This document shows positions 24,201-34,100 of a stretch of 64,000 nucleotides of DNA, piece after piece. The notes under the pieces are model-generated. The model was not told the DNA's origin. It saw only the letters and a list, made by a program, of their open reading frames with translations, and ran no database searches. This stretch comes from a virus: positions 1 through 64,000 of IMG/VR virus record IMGVR_UViG_3300027659_000027; one strand, written 5' to 3'. The position numbers and the translations under genes are program-made. Numbering within the stretch: position 1 is the first letter of the stretch; each line of letters starts with the position of its first letter.

Positions 24201-26599
24201 TCACTATTTTTCTGCTGCAATGTTCCACCCGTACCTGCAAATAATACACTACCTGCCGTTGCTGATGTAATTGCTGTACCAATAGCTAACGAACCTCCCC
24301 CCGTTGCCGTATCTGCATAACTTACTAATCCCGATGTAGGATTGTATCGGAGTGCTTTTGTACCGGGTGCGGAGGTTAGGGTATCGATTTTGAGTGAGCC
24401 TGCATTTGGACTTAACGTTATTGAAGGCTGTGTTAACGTTATTTCTGAACCATTTGTCGTGCCGGTATTAACTGTCGTTAAAAATATATTAGCAGACGAC
24501 GCCTCAATTTTAGCCTCAACACCACTTGATACATCAACAATAGACGTTCCACCTGTTGAAGTTTGTGACCATATATCAAAATTATTCCAATTTATAATAT
24601 TTGTACCACCTTCTATTATGTTACTCCCCGTCAACGTACTACCTGCCGTTAACACTTGCTGCAATGTGGGGGTAGCACCACTTCCTGTGGTTGTGTCGGC
24701 AACACTTAAATTACCGCTTGCATCAATACGAACTGCTTTAGTACCAACGGCGGTGGGTAGGTAAGGCATTATTACTTTACTGTTTAAATATAGCCTTTGA
24801 TTTGCTGCTGTGGCATCTTGTGCGCCGTAGATTATAGAAGCGGTTGTGTCTGCTCCCGCACTACCTCTTTGGATTGAATTTATAAACAAGCTATAAGGGT
24901 TCATTGTTACGGTGTTAAATGCAGCCCTGTATCCTAAAGCTATCCCACCTACCGCTGTTGTTGCATTTTGTAGTGCGCCAAATCCGATTGCAGTATTTGA
25001 AGCAACGCCAACACCGCCGTTTAGTAGTGCGCCTGCACCAAAAGACGAATTAGCCGTATTTGTAGCTGAATTATATGTAGATTCGCCATAACTTGTGGTA
25101 CTCGGCCCAATTCTACCTGCGAATACATTATTTCTTTTAAAAACAACATCCTGTGCATCCGTTGTTCCAACAAAGTCCGTTCCTGCCGTTGTACCACTGT
25201 TTCCTGTAAGCGACCATCCGGAGCCGCCTACTGCACCTTCAATAATATTACCACTTGCGTCTACCTGTAAAGAGTATGTGGCTGTTCCTGTAATAGCACC
25301 AGTTCCATAGCCTTGAGCTTTTATCTTTCTGTTCTTGTAAATAGTGAAAGCGTCTGCCGGTGTAGTACCTCCGTCTTGACTTGAGCCAACATTGAATATT
25401 CTGTCGGTAAGGTTGTTTGCTGACGTGTAATTTGTACCCATAAAACCGATAGCCATTTCGTAATCCGCTCTTGAGTTATTATACTTACCAAATACCGAAC
25501 CCGATTCTCCGTAGGCGTTATTTTGGAAGCCTTGTGCAAATGACCGCTGACCAGCGGTATAATTAAGGTAGCCGGTAGCAAAACTATAATTACCCCCTGC
25601 ATTATGCGCCCCGCCAAAGGCTGCTGACCCAACTCCAGTTACAGCTGAAGCCACAGTTGATAAATCTAAACCAGCTGTTGTAAATGTCGAACCCGCATTC
25701 CTGCTAATATTACCGTTGGCATAGAATAGTAGCCTGGTAGTATTATTCGTTTTTATTGCATAGTCGTAGTTATCAATCGTACCAGTCCATTTGCCGTTAG
25801 ACCCAACTGTGTTACCCGTTAACCCCCAACTTGTGTCAGACCTTGCTGCCCATGAAGTAACACCATTACCATCTGTTTGTAGAACTTCATTTGCTGCACC
25901 ACCTGTTGTTGGTAAGGTCATTGTCCATGTACCTGCTGTTGTAGCTGGCTGAACAGTTACTGTCCCACTTGTAGATCCTAATAACTTTAACACACCCCTG
26001 TTATTCCCACTGTAACCACCACCGCCTAATACCAAAGAGCCTTGATATGTGTTAAGCCTAACATCTCCAGCGTATGAATGAATAGCTATATTAGCTGCCG
26101 TACCTTGTGAAGCACTTGCATAAATACCAACATTTGTTGTATTAACGCCTAAGTTATTATTCACAGCCCTAAAAGCTGTAGCAGAACCATTATCCACAGT
26201 AGTTCCCATTGTACTAAGACTAAGTATCCCAGCACCATTTGCCATTGATGGGGCATTACTATTCATAGTTAACCCAACGCCTGTAGATAAAGTATTCCAA
26301 CTCCAAATTTGCCCAAACCCTGCATTATTGATTGTATTTGTTGCTGTTGCTGCTGTAAGTGCCGATATAGGTAAAGAAGAAGTTTTTGGCCAGCTTGTAG
26401 ACTTTCTTAAATTACCTGAACTGTCCAGTAATGCCAGCTTGTACAATGTAGTATCACTAACTGACGCAGTATTTTTCACTCTGAGCTTTCCTTGTACCTC
26501 AACAGTATTTGCTGAGTTACCAATTGACTGGGTTTGCCCCAGTACTGTGGCTGATATAAGTACCATCAGCGTGGCCAATGTTAGTTTTATTGTCTTCAT
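21224..26599 (-). CDS. Giant exported fibre/adhesin-like protein with modular repeats
   Basis: A 1791-residue protein. It begins with a Sec signal peptide (KTIKLTLATLMVLISATVLG|QTQS), unexpected for a virion fibre assembled in the cytoplasm. Residues about 320-387 and 513-563 hold YadA-head-like left-handed repeats (GSAAFGG, YSFATGY, RSFAQGF, TAIGFGAL, GIALGYRA). Three long modules at about 816-940, 1040-1200 and 1370-1490 share the blocks LGIGTATPS, LHIAAG...PLKFT and TTPEAGAIE seen in Bacteroidota surface proteins and phage fibres. The C-terminal 150 residues form a Thr-rich beta domain ending IYDGAAWRITGYY; I see no S74 chaperone motif. It is a trimeric adhesin or fibre, either displayed on the infected cell or used by the virion; topology is unresolved. 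Confidence 0.75.
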   Translation of the reverse strand: MKTIKLTLATLMVLISATVLGQTQSIGNSANTVEVQGKLRVKNTASVSDTTLYKLALLDSSGNLRKSTSWPKTSSLPISALTAATATNTINNAGFGQIWSWNTLSTGVGLTMNSNAPSMANGAGILSLSTMGTTVDNGSATAFRAVNNNLGVNTTNVGIYASASQGTAANIAIHSYAGDVRLNTYQGSLVLGGGGYSGNNRGVLKLLGSTSGTVTVQPATTAGTWTMTLPTTGGAANEVLQTDGNGVTSWAARSDTSWGLTGNTVGSNGKWTGTIDNYDYAIKTNNTTRLLFYANGNISRNAGSTFTTAGLDLSTVASAVTGVGSAAFGGAHNAGGNYSFATGYLNYTAGQRSFAQGFQNNAYGESGSVFGKYNNSRADYEMAIGFMGTNYTSANNLTDRIFNVGSSQDGGTTPADAFTIYKNRKIKAQGYGTGAITGTATYSLQVDASGNIIEGAVGGSGWSLTGNSGTTAGTDFVGTTDAQDVVFKRNNVFAGRIGPSTTSYGESTYNSATNTANSSFGAGALLNGGVGVASNTAIGFGALQNATTAVGGIALGYRAAFNTVTMNPYSLFINSIQRGSAGADTTASIIYGAQDATAANQRLYLNSKVIMPYLPTAVGTKAVRIDASGNLSVADTTTGSGATPTLQQVLTAGSTLTGSNIIEGGTNIINWNNFDIWSQTSTGGTSIVDVSSGVEAKIEASSANIFLTTVNTGTTNGSEITLTQPSITLSPNAGSLKIDTLTSAPGTKALRYNPTSGLVSYADTATGGGSLAIGTAITSATAGSVLFAGTGGTLQQKNSDFFYDSTNKRLGIGTATPSNPLSIRNSTTSDGIFLDGTYPRLTIQENTSGNNFGQLYIHNNISGAYLSARTTSSNTGSIEASNTLQLGVTGTSTIVNIKSTGMGIGTTSPTAVLHLKAGTAAAGTAPLKFTTSGAALLTTPEAGAIEVLADTLYYTGSGGTRKTLAYTTDGITVGTTTINQGITNGLLFKNASNSLQQDSSLRFDSATKILTLGKQVIINAGLQDGSTVVSQTKADAGFGSFNLFTHIAAGDFTYLNKFGSPVVNYNVNSSVYDVSPALRALGGLRVTGATTTGTITGTTFSANSINMNGATGMTYQFGTDGGNNYTAHKFQTSTTLTGATSNILSWTNGTGSNLGSINKEGKMFLGGTTYATANLHIAAGSATANTSPLKFTAGTNLTTPEAGAMEFDGTHFYGTIGSTRYQLDQQSGGSGDMVLANVQTVTGLKTFDKDKLAMKGTSTGVTTISTANAGASNYTATLQAATGTIAYTSDTTGAFVTDIIRTPGVDSFWYRKGGVLYGLKDSVGGGSSGITVGTTAITSGTSTRIPFNDGGVYEEDAGLTWDKNNNALSINSAGSGTGISVSGTNPRISITSSSTRATLYLENPLGYVTQLYGESGDFTIQQSGGNVPLFLKQSNGNVGVFNTLSPTAKLHIGAATATAGTGQLKFTNSVLPTTPETGLLNFKDGLLFVDSSTSNRDTIATREWARDNISGGGSLANTNDATSHTVTLTGGTSVQLVEGSNITLTTTGTGANGVVTIASTGGGATTFAALTDVDLTSITTEDMLKWNGTDWINRSPANVRTDLGLVIGTNVQAYDADLTTWAGITPAANVGTFLATPSSANLRSAVTDENGTGVLLFDGATSPDFATSITIGGVPVPTASSTTTFTNKRITMRTGTTTSSATPTINTDNVNKYSLTAQTVDITSFTTNLSGTPTEGQSLLICVTGTASRAITWGASFVASSIALPTTTSGTAMLCVQFIYDGAAWRITGYY
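22140..24160 (-). repeat. Modular protein repeats inside the giant adhesin-like gene
   Basis: Three to four copies of a protein module, each with an LHxxAG block, a PLKFT block and a TTPEAG or TTPETG block, separated by roughly 265-275 residues. Approximate copy positions of the LHxxAG block are 22205-22265, 23030-23090 and 23815-23880; a diverged copy (LSIRNS) lies near 24120-24150. The repeats are recognisable in protein but diverged in DNA, so they are old duplications or independent acquisitions rather than recent copies. Confidence 0.7.
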
Positions 26600-27198
26600 T
26601 ATAAGGGTATGGTTGTGATTTTTATGTACTCTCCTTCCACCAGTGGGTGAGAAAAGGTAACGGATGTGGATGATAATACTTTTGTGTAATAGTACTGGTC
26701 CCCTGGCATGACTATACCGGGTAATGGTAATACCCCTCGTATAACTTCTACCCTTACTCCGGTAAACTTTATGTGGCTTATAGAGGTCAACCCAGCCTGT
26801 CCGGCGCTTACGTTGAACTCGAGTATGAATGTTGGTGAGCTTGTGTTTACTATTGCACCTGATACCTCTTCAGTACCGCCTGGTATGTATTGGCCCTCAA
26901 GTTTGTAGTCGCAACATTCCTGCTGCAGCTCCTCTATCTTACCAATGATGGCTATGTATTCCTGCTCCGTCATTGTACAAGTACAATCATCAGGGCACCA
27001 AGAGTCGGCAGCGTACATGAATAAGTACAAGCAGATCATGCGCTGGTAATCTTTCTTCCCGTTTACGCATGAGCTTAATGGGGAAGAGTACAAGTTCCTT
27101 AGGGCATTCTCAATTGCCAAACCGGCGAGTGTTAACCCGCCAGCGTGTAGTGCTTGTGCTGATTCCTCAGCGGTAACTGATGGATTCACGATTAGCAT
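26599..27198 (-). CDS. Hypothetical late protein, Cys-rich middle
   Basis: A 199-residue protein not recognised. Residues 1-60 are helical; the middle carries clustered Cys (SWCPDDCTCTM and ECCDYK, about residues 68-95) separated by a helix, and the C-terminal 100 residues are strand-rich (TFILEFNVSAG; VEVIRGVLPLPG) like a small beta sandwich. Its start overlaps the previous stop by seven bases and its stop overlaps the giant adhesin start by one base (TAATG), so it is tightly coupled to both. Possible connector or appendage subunit for the following fibre gene; the evidence is positional. Confidence 0.65.
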   Translation of the reverse strand: MLIVNPSVTAEESAQALHAGGLTLAGLAIENALRNLYSSPLSSCVNGKKDYQRMICLYLFMYAADSWCPDDCTCTMTEQEYIAIIGKIEELQQECCDYKLEGQYIPGGTEEVSGAIVNTSSPTFILEFNVSAGQAGLTSISHIKFTGVRVEVIRGVLPLPGIVMPGDQYYYTKVLSSTSVTFSHPLVEGEYIKITTIPL

Positions 27199-27989
27199 GT
27201 GGTACAGGGTTTAAGGGTTCCTATAGTCTTGGCAAGTAACACTGAGGCGTTGTGGGCCTTGGCGTAGTTGCCACAACTGAATGCAACCTGTGCAGCCAGC
27301 TTGAGAAGTATTCGGTCAATAAGGTCTTTGGAGTTGTTGGAATCACATCCACACTCAGAGAGTGCCATGTTTGACAGGTCTTTGATGATGCCGCCTTCGC
27401 CACCATTTACTACCAGTAATCTCAATACGGCTGAGTAGTACTTGGTGCACACATCTCCAGCTTCTAAATCAACCGAGAACGCCTCGTACAATTCGATGGT
27501 GTTCGTAAGCACGTCGATGCTCTTTATCTGGCGGATTTCATCAGGGGCATTTACATTCCTCAGGTGAGTTACGTTTGCGAATTCGTCAACGAACAGAGGT
27601 ACATCCCCAACGCTTATGCGAAAAAAGTTGCAGGTTACTTTTAGCCCATCAGTACTGGGTACAGTTGCCCAGGCCGCAGTAATGTCTCCGTCTACCAAGC
27701 TGAGTTCAGTACCATATAAGGCCTTGATACTCGTTACACCATCCCTCAGGTAGTAGCCGACAGTTAGACCATCTATTATGTTACCAGTGTACAGAACCCT
27801 TGCAGCTCTTAAGTACTCCTCTCCATAATACTGGGTTTCAACTACAGTGTCAATTATTGCAGCGTCATCAACGGGGCCTCCTATCAACCCGTAGGTTATA
27901 GAGGAATCCTTTATGGTAAAGTTAGCCGAGGATCTTGGTACTACTGTTATCTGAAACTTGGGGGAGAAATGCGGGTCTTCTGCGGCCAT
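27192..27989 (-). CDS. Hypothetical late structural-type protein
   Basis: A 265-residue protein, first gene after the giant RNA polymerase gene and its double hairpin. The first 190 residues are strand-rich without hydrophobic segments, as in phage tail components; the last 75 residues are helical and Cys-bearing (ECGCDSNNSKDL, SCGNYAKAHNASVL, KPCTTC). The following gene also has paired Cys, and the two could form a metal-linked or disulfide-linked pair. The start codon lies two bases past the 3' arm of a nine-base-pair hairpin. Function unknown; appendage or tail protein by position. Confidence 0.68.
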   Translation of the reverse strand: MAAEDPHFSPKFQITVVPRSSANFTIKDSSITYGLIGGPVDDAAIIDTVVETQYYGEEYLRAARVLYTGNIIDGLTVGYYLRDGVTSIKALYGTELSLVDGDITAAWATVPSTDGLKVTCNFFRISVGDVPLFVDEFANVTHLRNVNAPDEIRQIKSIDVLTNTIELYEAFSVDLEAGDVCTKYYSAVLRLLVVNGGEGGIIKDLSNMALSECGCDSNNSKDLIDRILLKLAAQVAFSCGNYAKAHNASVLLAKTIGTLKPCTTC

Positions 27990-27991
27990 AG

Positions 27992-28032
27992 GTAGTGGAT
28001 TTTAGTCTCGGCGAAGGTACCTCATCCACTAC
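27992..28032 (-). promoter_or_regulatory. Inverted repeat abutting a start codon
   Basis: Perfect nine-base inverted repeat GTAGTGGAT (27992-28000) and ATCCACTAC (28024-28032) with a 23-base spacer. On the minus-strand mRNA the 3' arm ends two bases before the ATG at 27989, so a folded leader would crowd the initiation region. It may regulate translation of the first gene of the host-interaction cassette, or be an operator. Confidence 0.5.
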
Positions 28033-28037
28033 GTAAG

Positions 28038-28076
28038 AGCCCAGCTGAGAGGGCTTTTGGAACCATCCGCTGGGCT
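28038..28076 (-). terminator. Hairpin downstream of the RNA polymerase gene
   Basis: Perfect eight-base inverted repeat AGCCCAGC (28038-28045) and GCTGGGCT (28069-28076) with a 23-base spacer, 26 bases past the stop of the giant gene on the minus strand. There is no T-run behind it. It may terminate weakly, stabilise the 3' end of the long message, or work with the adjacent repeat at 27992. Confidence 0.4.
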
Positions 28077-28102
28077 GCTTTACTACTATAGAGTTATCGA
28101 CC

Positions 28103-31100
28103 TTAGTGACCTATGTCCATCAAGTCTTTACTGGTCATGTAATCGAACTTACTGATGTTGGACAGACCCGGTCCAAGCTTAGCTGTACGCTTCCACAGTT
28201 TTTCGTACCTCTTCGGGTCATCTCCTAACAACTTGGCAGAAGCCTTCAGCAACTTGAACGCATCAGTAACCACAGTAAGGCATGGAACCGGGTTTCCAAG
28301 TACAGTATCGAACACGTCAGGGGATGCGTACAAGGTAAGATCCTGATAGTTCCTGGTCAGTAGGTTCACAAACATCCTTAACTCTGCAGGTGTTGAACTC
28401 AATCCTGCTCTTCTGCGGCGCTTTTTTTCCTCCTCATCAGGGCTTAGCAGGGCCTTCATAGTAAGAATAGCTGTAAGGAAGCCTATGGTGAAGGCTATAC
28501 CTGACAGGTTTTTACGCATGTTCTCCTTATCCATATCCGATATTGGCTCTCTCTTCCTGTCTTTAACATCAGCAAAGGCATCAAGGCTGACACCGGGTAA
28601 GGCACTCAGCACTTGCTTAATAAGTACAAAGCCAGAGTTCAGAATACCCAGATCAGCTATCGTCCTGTACCTGCCCTTTACATCTCGGTCAAGTCTAACA
28701 TCGAAACGCTTGTCCTGAAACCTTGTAGCAATACCTTCAGGTAACCAGCTCATACGAAACTGACCGATCATTCTCCACATTACGTTCTTACGGGCCATCA
28801 GTTTGGAGTTAGCATCCTGATTACCGAATACCAGCGTACTTACAGCTTTGGTCTTGGTACGAAACTTGACCCAGCTCTTCTGTTTGTCTGCATCCTCTGA
28901 CTGCCAGGTATCGTCAATACCGAACCTCTCTGCATTCCAGTCGCCTTCGCTGTTATGAGCATCCCAAAGAGAGATTTCTTTCTCCACTCCGTCCTCTGTT
29001 ACCTTTACCATCTTGTGTTTCATCATAGCTATCATCATCATACCCTTGGTGAAATAGTCACCAGAAAGCTGCCAGTTCAAGGGCATCACAGCCTTGGCTA
29101 TCGACTTTTTCTTCATGGTGTCAATGTTGGACTCACCGTGCAGACTGCTTTGTACTTCGTTAATCAGGTTCATCCTGAGCATCAGGTTGAATATCTTGGC
29201 TGCTGCTTTGTCTTGTCCGAATGCACCAAAGGTTAGCCACTTATGTTGAGCATGCCGCATCTCATGCATAGCCTGACGAGCAGTTTTGTTGGTATAGTCC
29301 ATTCTTCCGTTGGCGTGTATCATCACTGAGATCATACCGAAGGTGAAGTTGGTTATGGCAGCAAACGGGTTGAAGGCAAGGGCTCTCAGCTGGTTAAAGC
29401 TTATTAACATGTCAGCAGCCTTGCTTCCAGCAAAGTACCGGCCGGATGCTGTGATTTCTTCGATACGCTCTTCAATCTTAGTAAGCCTGTCATCTTCCTC
29501 GATAGTCATGACTTCCACTCCACCCTTCATCTTTTCCCACAATTTCTCCCGTTCTTCTATCAAGTCTTTGATCTCGTTGGATAACTTCTTGTGTTCTTTT
29601 CTGCTGGAAGAGTATATGGCCTCATTGCTTACAGCCTGAGCTTGCTTATCGTTACCAAAGAACACCGACTTCTTCATGAACTCGATAGCCTCTATGGTTT
29701 TGGTAAGTGCTGGCCCTTTCTCCGGATCTTCCAGTCTTGCCTTGTTAATGCTCTTGATAAGAGCCTCACCTACATTTACGGTATCCAGGTGCTTACTCAT
29801 GTGCTTATGGCGAATAGCCATTCTTGAGAATTGCTCCATGGTGTGCAGTAAGTTTTTACTCCACCCGGCTACCTGCTCCTGACGACGTAAAAGCTCTTCT
29901 TCTTTCAGGTTGTAGGACTTGCCAGTGTTAATGAATGCCAGAGGAATCTCGTCTTTATTGGTTTTGTAGTTTTTCTCATAGTGGCTAACTGTGGAAGCCA
30001 TGAACCCTCTGTTCAATAAAGATTTCGGCTTAAGCTGCCCTATCTTACCCATTAAGCTGGCTGTGACTTCTGCTGTAACTGATGGAAGGAAGCTTGTGTC
30101 CATCTTGTCAGTTACGTGCGTAGGCAAACCATCTAACAACTCATCACGTATTGCTATGAACTCCTCGAAAATGGCCGCCTTTGTGATTACAGTCGCATCC
30201 TTGTTGGCAGTAGCCATTATAGCTTTGTGCTTAGCATCGTAGAAAGCATCGTTACTTAACCTTGGGGCTTTAACAGTGAACCTGGAGCTACCAAACCCTG
30301 AGGTAGAGTTATTGGCAAGTTTGGACTCAAAGAACAGGTTAGGGGATTCGTAACTGTCCCACTTGTCCTTCTCAGCCTGTATCATCTTTTCAAGTAGCTC
30401 ATTCTCTCTGGTAGTTCGTATGTCGTATTGCTCCTGCGGGGCCAACAACAGCTCCTCAGCTGTAAGTACCACCGCTGCTTTTTCCTCTTCAGTTAACTCA
30501 TTTGCCTCAAAGTTCAGGAACGCAGCCTCTTTTGCATCCAGGTACTTTTTGTACTGCTCTCCGGCTTCTTCTATCAGTTCCTGAGCATGCTCTTCAGACC
30601 CCACCTGCTGTACAAGGTATGCCATTTCAGTATCTACAGTTGTACCAGACATGGCCTCTCCTGTTTCTATATCAAAGAAGATGCGGGTATCAACAAATAC
30701 CGCTGCAGTACTAAGGGCTTTCCAGTACCTGGCATATACAGCAGCTGATGCCTCTCTCCTTTTATCAGGATCCTTTATACCTTTGGCCTCTTCCAATCTG
30801 TATTCAAGGGTAGACTCCAACTTGTTGATGTGTGAGAACCACTCTGGCGAGTATCTTTGTACAAAACCATGAGCGGTGTCATCCTTGTTCTCCTGCATGA
30901 ATTCTTTGTACAAGCCCGGTAACCCTCTTTGCCCAACTAACTCCTCCATCTTTGTCTTCAATGCCTCAAGCCTGGTGGCATACTTACGTATTTCACCATC
31001 ACTATTCTCTGCAGCTATGGTACCAAGTACTCCAATAGTTGCTGTGAGCTTGCTCTCTGCTCTGGCAAGTGTTAAGAAAAGCTGTGTACCTGAGAACATC

Positions 31101-34100
31101 TCCTTAAGGCTCTTGTCGTAATCTTCAGGGGAAAGTGCTATGTCATAGTTACCAGCCATTCTTGTGAATACTTCTTGAGCCTTTCCTGCGAACTCACCAC
31201 TACGGAGTCCACGAGCATCTCTCATAAGTTCTCCAAGCTCTGCGTTATAGCTTGCAACATCTGTCTCTCCTCCGTACACCAAGTCAATCACTGTAGACCA
31301 GATGTCTAATATGTTCATAGCTACCATGATCTCCTGAGGAGTAGGGCTGTCTTTAGCGATAATGCTTTTGGCCCATGCCAATTGCTTAATGCCCACCTCT
31401 GATACAGCCTCAAGTTGGTTTTCATGTAGCAACTTATTGATGTCCTCGCTAACTTCACGGCGTTTAGCCTTTATATTCTGGTACAATTTTTTGCCCTCAT
31501 CTGTTGTAGTATTAACTCTGTTGGCAAGTGCATTAAGTTCTTTCTCTTGTACCTCAAGCTTATCTATTATCTTCTGCACGTCCGTCCTTACAGGAGCTGT
31601 TGGAGCAAGTCCGTGCTTAAAAGCTGACTTCATAACAATATGAGTTCCCTCACTGGAGATCTTCACTTCTTTGTTGTAAGACTCTTCCAGTACATCTTTG
31701 ATGGTGTTGGCATACCTTTCGGTCTCGAACTCCAACGTAGTGTCCTGCTCTATTGCAGTCTGTACACGTACTGTTGTATCCCGGTTGCTGTTGAGAGTAG
31801 CAAGTTTCAAAGAGAGTGTGATAGCTTCTTTCAAGGCACTACCGTCACGAACCTCCACACCCAGTGTACGTGCAATGCTGTCAAGTACTGCAGTTAATGC
31901 ATCCCATATTGCTTCCATAAGTGTGCGCTCACCTTTCACCTGTACAGTGTTAAGGAATGCAGCGACCTTCTTATTGGTAAGGCTATATGAGATCAGCTCG
32001 TCCACACTGGACAGGGCGTATAGATTCAAATGGTCATCCGTAGTAATCTCATTGTTCGCAACGTCAGTCATGATCTTGGCAAAGGCTTCTTCCCCTTGCT
32101 CCAGGATAACACGAGCACGTAACTCCACCAGAGCCTGGTACCTTATAGAGTCAAGCTTACCAAGGATCTTTTCTACCTCCGGGTACTTGTTGTTGAACTC
32201 ACCGATGCGGGCTATTACTGCGGCTTTCTGTGCAGCAGTAATGTTCCTGTATATAGCCGGGCTGAACCCAGACATCATTACTAATCCTCGGGTACGGTGG
32301 TGAAGCATTTCGTGTAGTAATGTCTCAGCGGCTGAGTTGCGATCACCGTTAGCCTTGTTGAGTGTAAGCCTGCTTTTGTTCAAGTCATAAGTACCATCCA
32401 TATCTTTTGTTGCTTCGTATGCGACCTCGAAGTTCTCCGGTGTTGCATCAGCAAATGTGGCTCTCAGGCCATCATAGGCGAAGTCAATTTCTGAAGTAGA
32501 CCCAAGTACACGGGCAACTGTACGTAACGATTCAGGCATACGGTCATCATTTGCCACAGCGCTCAGCATCTGGTGGGCAACCTCTATTCCTCCACCCTCT
32601 TTAGGCATACCAAAGTTTTCGTAGGCGTTCTCTTTATTCTCCATACTTTCAGTAAGGTCGTTTACCTGCTGGGTAAGTGCGGCTATAGGGTTTGTTGGGG
32701 CTATCTTTACTGCTGCTGCCCTGTTCTCTTGAAATATAGATCTTGCTCCCGACACTGCACCGTTATACTCATCAGTATTCGTGTTACCGAGCGTGTCAAT
32801 TCTCTTGTAAGTACCAAAGCCTGATCTCTTGTACAGTATACGCTTACCATCTGCTGAGGAGTTGTAGGAAAGGTACATAGGGTATGCGTAATCTCCTTTA
32901 GAGTCTGCTATAACCATACGTTTATGCTCAATATTCGAGGGGTACCCCTTAAAGTCGATAGGACTGAGTGAGAACACTTCGTCGAAAGTAACCGAGTCAG
33001 CGTGGAATACACTGTCATCAACCTGCATTGCACTATCCGGGAAATGCTGGAAGAACTGCTCCATGAAGGTAGACGAGTTACCGTATATGTTTATGTTTTC
33101 CTCAGCCACCCGAAGTTGCCTGGTGAACTCACTGTCTATCAGGTATGACAGTGGTATCTTCGACAGGAATGAACTTGCGTCCATGTTACCACTGGATAGG
33201 TAGGCGTATCGTATAAGGTCTTCAGCAAGTATCTTCACATCTCTGTCAGTTGAGCTGAGCATCTCCATGAAGGAAGACACGTTCATGTTCTCATCATAGG
33301 TCGCTGCTTTGGCAGAGTTGAACCCAACAAAGTCAGGACTCTGAGAGGTAAACCCAATCTGCGGATCCAACCTTTGCATGAAGTAACTGGTAGCACCCCA
33401 CGTAAGCTTGGCCTGTGCAACTCTTTGCGCCAGTGATGGGCCATGTATGTTGTACATAAGCCTCAACCTCTCCCCTGAGGCGTCAGGCCACAGGGTATGA
33501 ATGGAAGAGTATACGTAAGAGCGCATAGACTTTATAACTTGCTTCTGCAAGTCTATCGGCAGCTGGGTCTTACCCGTCTCTGCGCGTAACCTATCGAACA
33601 GGGAGTTCTTTTCCTTGTTGGGTACCAGAGACTGGTAAGGAAAGAATTGCCCTACCAGGTTTACTGCCGTGTACATCACCGTTGAGAAGGTCTTTGCCTG
33701 CTCAGTACCATTAGCAAGCTCTACCTCACCAAGTATACCGGTCTCTATCTTATCGTTAAACAGGTTCTGGTACTTTGTAACTTTGTCGGCCGCAGCAAGG
33801 AATCCTGGCCCGGCGCCTTTGGTGTCCTGGTTGAAGATGGACTGCAGCTCGGTCATTCTCGTACCGGCGCGATCCAGCTTCTCGAATGTAAGCAGAATTG
33901 CCAGTTGCCCTTTGTCTGTGGGGCGGTTAACCTCAGCAAGTAAGCTTTCCGGTGTAAGCTTGAACTCACTCAATACTTTCTTGGTAACGTAATCCAGTTC
34001 GTCCTCATTGTAATCCCCTGCCTCTTCTCCGCTAAGTACCTTCATGATAAGGGGCCTTTTCAGTTTCTCGATCACTGACTTCTTCAGATCTGGCTCGAAC

